The notes beneath the pieces were generated by a model that saw only the letters and a list, made by a program, of their open reading frames with translations, was not told the DNA's origin and did no database searches. This document shows, one piece after another, positions 14,991 to 16,624 of a stretch of DNA of 16,624 bases (position 1 is the stretch's first letter; every line of letters begins with the position of its first letter). The DNA is taken from positions 1 through 16,624 of the forward strand of contig DATKMG010000362.1 of NCBI GenBank assembly GCA_035541995.1. The letters are read 5' to 3'. Source of the stretch: DATKMG01 sp035541995 (lineage in GTDB: Bacteria > Acidobacteriota > Terriglobia > Versatilivoradales > Versatilivoraceae). The position numbers were made by a program, and so were the translations under genes.

Positions 14991-16142
14991 TTACCGGTCT
15001 CCTTGTCGGTGCTCCCAGCCGGGCTTGAAGAGAGGGATAAAATTCCGAGGATGGTAAGGATGCTTGCTCAGTTCTTCAAAGTTAAGGTCGAGACCCAGTC
15101 CAGGCCGTCCAGGAATCTCAATGAATCCATCTACCACCCGAACGGGATGGGTCACGAGATTCTCCTCCCAGTCGACGTTAAACTCGTCAAATATCTCCTG
15201 GATTAAAAAGTTGGGGGTGGATGCCCCAACCTGAACGCACATGGCCGCCGAGATGGGGCCTTGAGCGTTGTGGGGGGCGACGACACCATAATGAGCATCC
15301 GCCATGGAGAAGACTTTTTTGGTGTTCAACAAGCCGCCCATGCTCATGATCTCGGGTTGCAGGATGTGGACGGCATCGTAAGCCAGGAGTTCCGCAAATT
15401 GATGAAGGCTATGCAAACTCTCCCCACAGGCAACGGGGACGGAGAGTTTGTGGGCCACCTCTACAATCGAGGAGATTTTTCCATGGTGGACAGGCTCTTC
15501 AAACCAGGTTGGCTTGAAGGGCTCCAACATCCGGCCGATCTTGACGGCCGTGGCCACTGAAAAGCGGTTATGCCCCTCAACGAGAACCTCTACTTGAGGA
15601 CCCACTGCCTCGCGGACGGCGGCCACAATATCAATGGACAGCGCCTCATCGGCAGGATCCATGGACCGCCAGGCACTTCCAAAAGGGTCGAATTTCAACG
15701 CCCTGTAGCCCTTGCCAACTACCTCCTTGGCCTTTTGTGCAAAGCCTCCCGGGGTCCGCGGTCCCTGGTACCAGCCGTTCGCATACGCCTTCAGTTTTTC
15801 ATGGCAACGGCCTCCCATCAGGTTGTAAATGGGTTGATTCAGGTACTTGCCGATCACATCCCAGCAGGCCACCTCAATTGCAGCCACCGCAGCCATGTGC
15901 AACTGGCCCCCATCGCTATAAACATCGCGGCTCATCTTCTGGACGATCAGTTCGATCTGAAAAGGGTCCATTCCGATGTAGTGGGCGCTTAGCTCGTGGA
16001 CCGCGCTCTCAATCGTCTTGGCAAAGGCGTTTTGAGTGGCCTCGCTAATACCGTGAAGCCCTTCATCGGTCTCCAACTTGACGAACAACCAGTTCTTCCA
16101 GGGATTACCTACGATGTATGTCTTGACCTCGGTGATTTTCAT
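14991..16142 (-). CDS. Enolase-superfamily enzyme, mandelate racemase / galactonate dehydratase-like
   Basis: A 383-residue enzyme with the enolase-superfamily fold, acting by metal-assisted proton removal next to a carboxylate; relatives dehydrate sugar acids such as galactonate or racemise acids. An N-terminal capping domain (M-K-I-T-E-V-K...L-E-T-D-E-G-L-H-G) precedes the barrel. Candidate active-site residues: Lys150 and Asp152 in A-L-K-F-D-P-F-G, metal ligands Glu189 (VEGHNRFS), Glu215 (WFEEP) and Glu241 (CGES), and general base His291 in PHNAQGPISAA. The pattern K-x-D, E-G-H and P-H-N-A-Q-G-P is closest in my memory to galactonate dehydratase and lactone cycloisomerase relatives, but the substrate cannot be assigned. 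The start at 16142 gives the usual M-K-I-T opening; a longer frame to 16205 would overlap the upstream gene. A weak GAAAG lies upstream. It is 34 bases after the phosphoribosyltransferase-like gene, and argR begins 77 bases beyond its stop. Confidence 0.82.
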   Translation of the reverse strand: MKITEVKTYIVGNPWKNWLFVKLETDEGLHGISEATQNAFAKTIESAVHELSAHYIGMDPFQIELIVQKMSRDVYSDGGQLHMAAVAAIEVACWDVIGKYLNQPIYNLMGGRCHEKLKAYANGWYQGPRTPGGFAQKAKEVVGKGYRALKFDPFGSAWRSMDPADEALSIDIVAAVREAVGPQVEVLVEGHNRFSVATAVKIGRMLEPFKPTWFEEPVHHGKISSIVEVAHKLSVPVACGESLHSLHQFAELLAYDAVHILQPEIMSMGGLLNTKKVFSMADAHYGVVAPHNAQGPISAAMCVQVGASTPNFLIQEIFDEFNVDWEENLVTHPVRVVDGFIEIPGRPGLGLDLNFEELSKHPYHPRNFIPLFKPGWEHRQGDR

Positions 16143-16176
16143 AAGCTTACTTTCAGGGTGTCCTTGAAGGTGAACA

Positions 16177-16624
16177 TCACACTCGACTCGACGTTGCGGA
16201 TTCAAAGGAACTCTGCCCCATAGATGGCGTCAAGCTCCTGATGTCTTCGTCTGTGACAGGAGAAAAATGCTCGTAGTAATTCTCGAGGCGGAATAATGGA
16301 ATATTCTCGACAATCAGGCACACGACTTCGTCGCAGTGGTGCTGCAGGAAACGCTGTGCGCGAAAATGGCTGACGGGTACCGCAGCGATAATCTTGCCAG
16401 CGCCCAGTTTCCTGACCATCTCCACGGCACTGTACATGGCCCACCCTGAATGCATCCCGTCGCCAATAATCAAAGCCTTCTGCCCATCCACCTTGACTTG
16501 GTGAGGGGCTCCCCAACGATCCAGATCTAGAAGCAAGCGCGCCTTTTCGGTGTCGGCAGTCCGGTAAATCTCTTGAGGAGTAAGTCGAAGTTGGCCAACC
16601 AGTGCCTGATTCAAGTGCAACTCA
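16177..16624 (-). CDS. Phosphoribosyltransferase-like protein, 5' truncated by window edge
   Basis: The frame is open to the last base, so the N-terminal half lies outside; a TTG at 16620 is not a convincing start. What remains matches the C-terminal half of the predicted phosphoribosyltransferase family often found next to hydrolase or esterase genes. A hydrophobic strand K-A-L-I-I is followed by a loop and A-M-Y-S-A-V-E-M-V-R-K-L-G-A. Then come K-I-I-A-A-V-P-V-S, a D-E-V-V-C-L strand and a Y-Y-E-H-F-S-P-V-T-D-E-D-I end. In the family the loop reads D-D-G-I-A-T-G and binds PRPP; here it reads G-D-G-M-H-S-G-W, so the first Asp and the Thr are replaced. This may alter or abolish PRPP binding. 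A tail of about 15 residues after the conserved end is atypical. The gene lies 34 bases before the enolase-like gene, on the same strand. Confidence 0.7.
   Translation of the reverse strand, partial: ELHLNQALVGQLRLTPQEIYRTADTEKARLLLDLDRWGAPHQVKVDGQKALIIGDGMHSGWAMYSAVEMVRKLGAGKIIAAVPVSHFRAQRFLQHHCDEVVCLIVENIPLFRLENYYEHFSPVTDEDIRSLTPSMGQSSFESATSSRV

Noticed and set aside
1..16624. CRISPR array, tRNA, rRNA or insertion sequence
   Set aside because: No regularly spaced direct repeats, cloverleaf-like gene, ribosomal RNA segment or transposase frame was noticed; tRNA absence was judged by eye only.

Overview
The window is bacterial, with compact, mostly minus-strand gene layout. Its centre is a complete arginine-biosynthesis operon. 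The organism cannot be fixed from the sequence. An ArgR-controlled operon combined with a secreted xylanase, a tandem esterase-like protein and a sugar-acid dehydratase-like enzyme would suit a soil or sediment polysaccharide degrader, for example of the Acidobacteriota or Planctomycetota/Verrucomicrobiota type. That is a low-confidence inference.

Layout. (1) Positions 1-2171, plus strand: the 3' end of a GC-rich HNH-nuclease gene, a YdeI/OmpD-associated-type protein and a small isoprenylcysteine-methyltransferase-like membrane protein. (2) Positions 2199-6124, minus strand: a GH10 endo-xylanase-like enzyme, overlapping by ATGA a secreted alpha/beta hydrolase of the acetyl-xylan-esterase type. 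A single in-frame TGA cuts the hydrolase gene between its two modules. (3) Positions 6308-14961, minus strand: the operon argR-argC-argB-argD-argF-argG-argH-argJ with a promoter and a double ARG-box operator in front of argR. (4) Positions 14991-16624, minus strand: an enolase-superfamily (mandelate racemase/galactonate dehydratase-like) enzyme, preceded by the 3' part of a phosphoribosyltransferase-like gene that runs off the right edge.

How the genes work together. ArgJ takes the acetyl group from acetylornithine and can return it to glutamate. ArgB, ArgC and ArgD convert N-acetylglutamate to N-acetylornithine. ArgF, ArgG and ArgH turn ornithine into arginine. No argA, argE or carAB is present here, which fits a cyclic pathway run by a bifunctional ArgJ. 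ArgR with arginine should bind the two operator boxes over its own promoter, so the whole operon is probably autoregulated. The xylanase and esterase-like genes lie downstream of argJ, probably as their own two-gene unit for extracytoplasmic hemicellulose breakdown.

The most notable points are the TGA-split tandem hydrolase, the ARG-box pair with 20-bp spacing that covers the -10 box and the argR start, an ArgB that lacks the N-terminal arginine-sensing helix, and a phosphoribosyltransferase-like protein with an altered PRPP loop.
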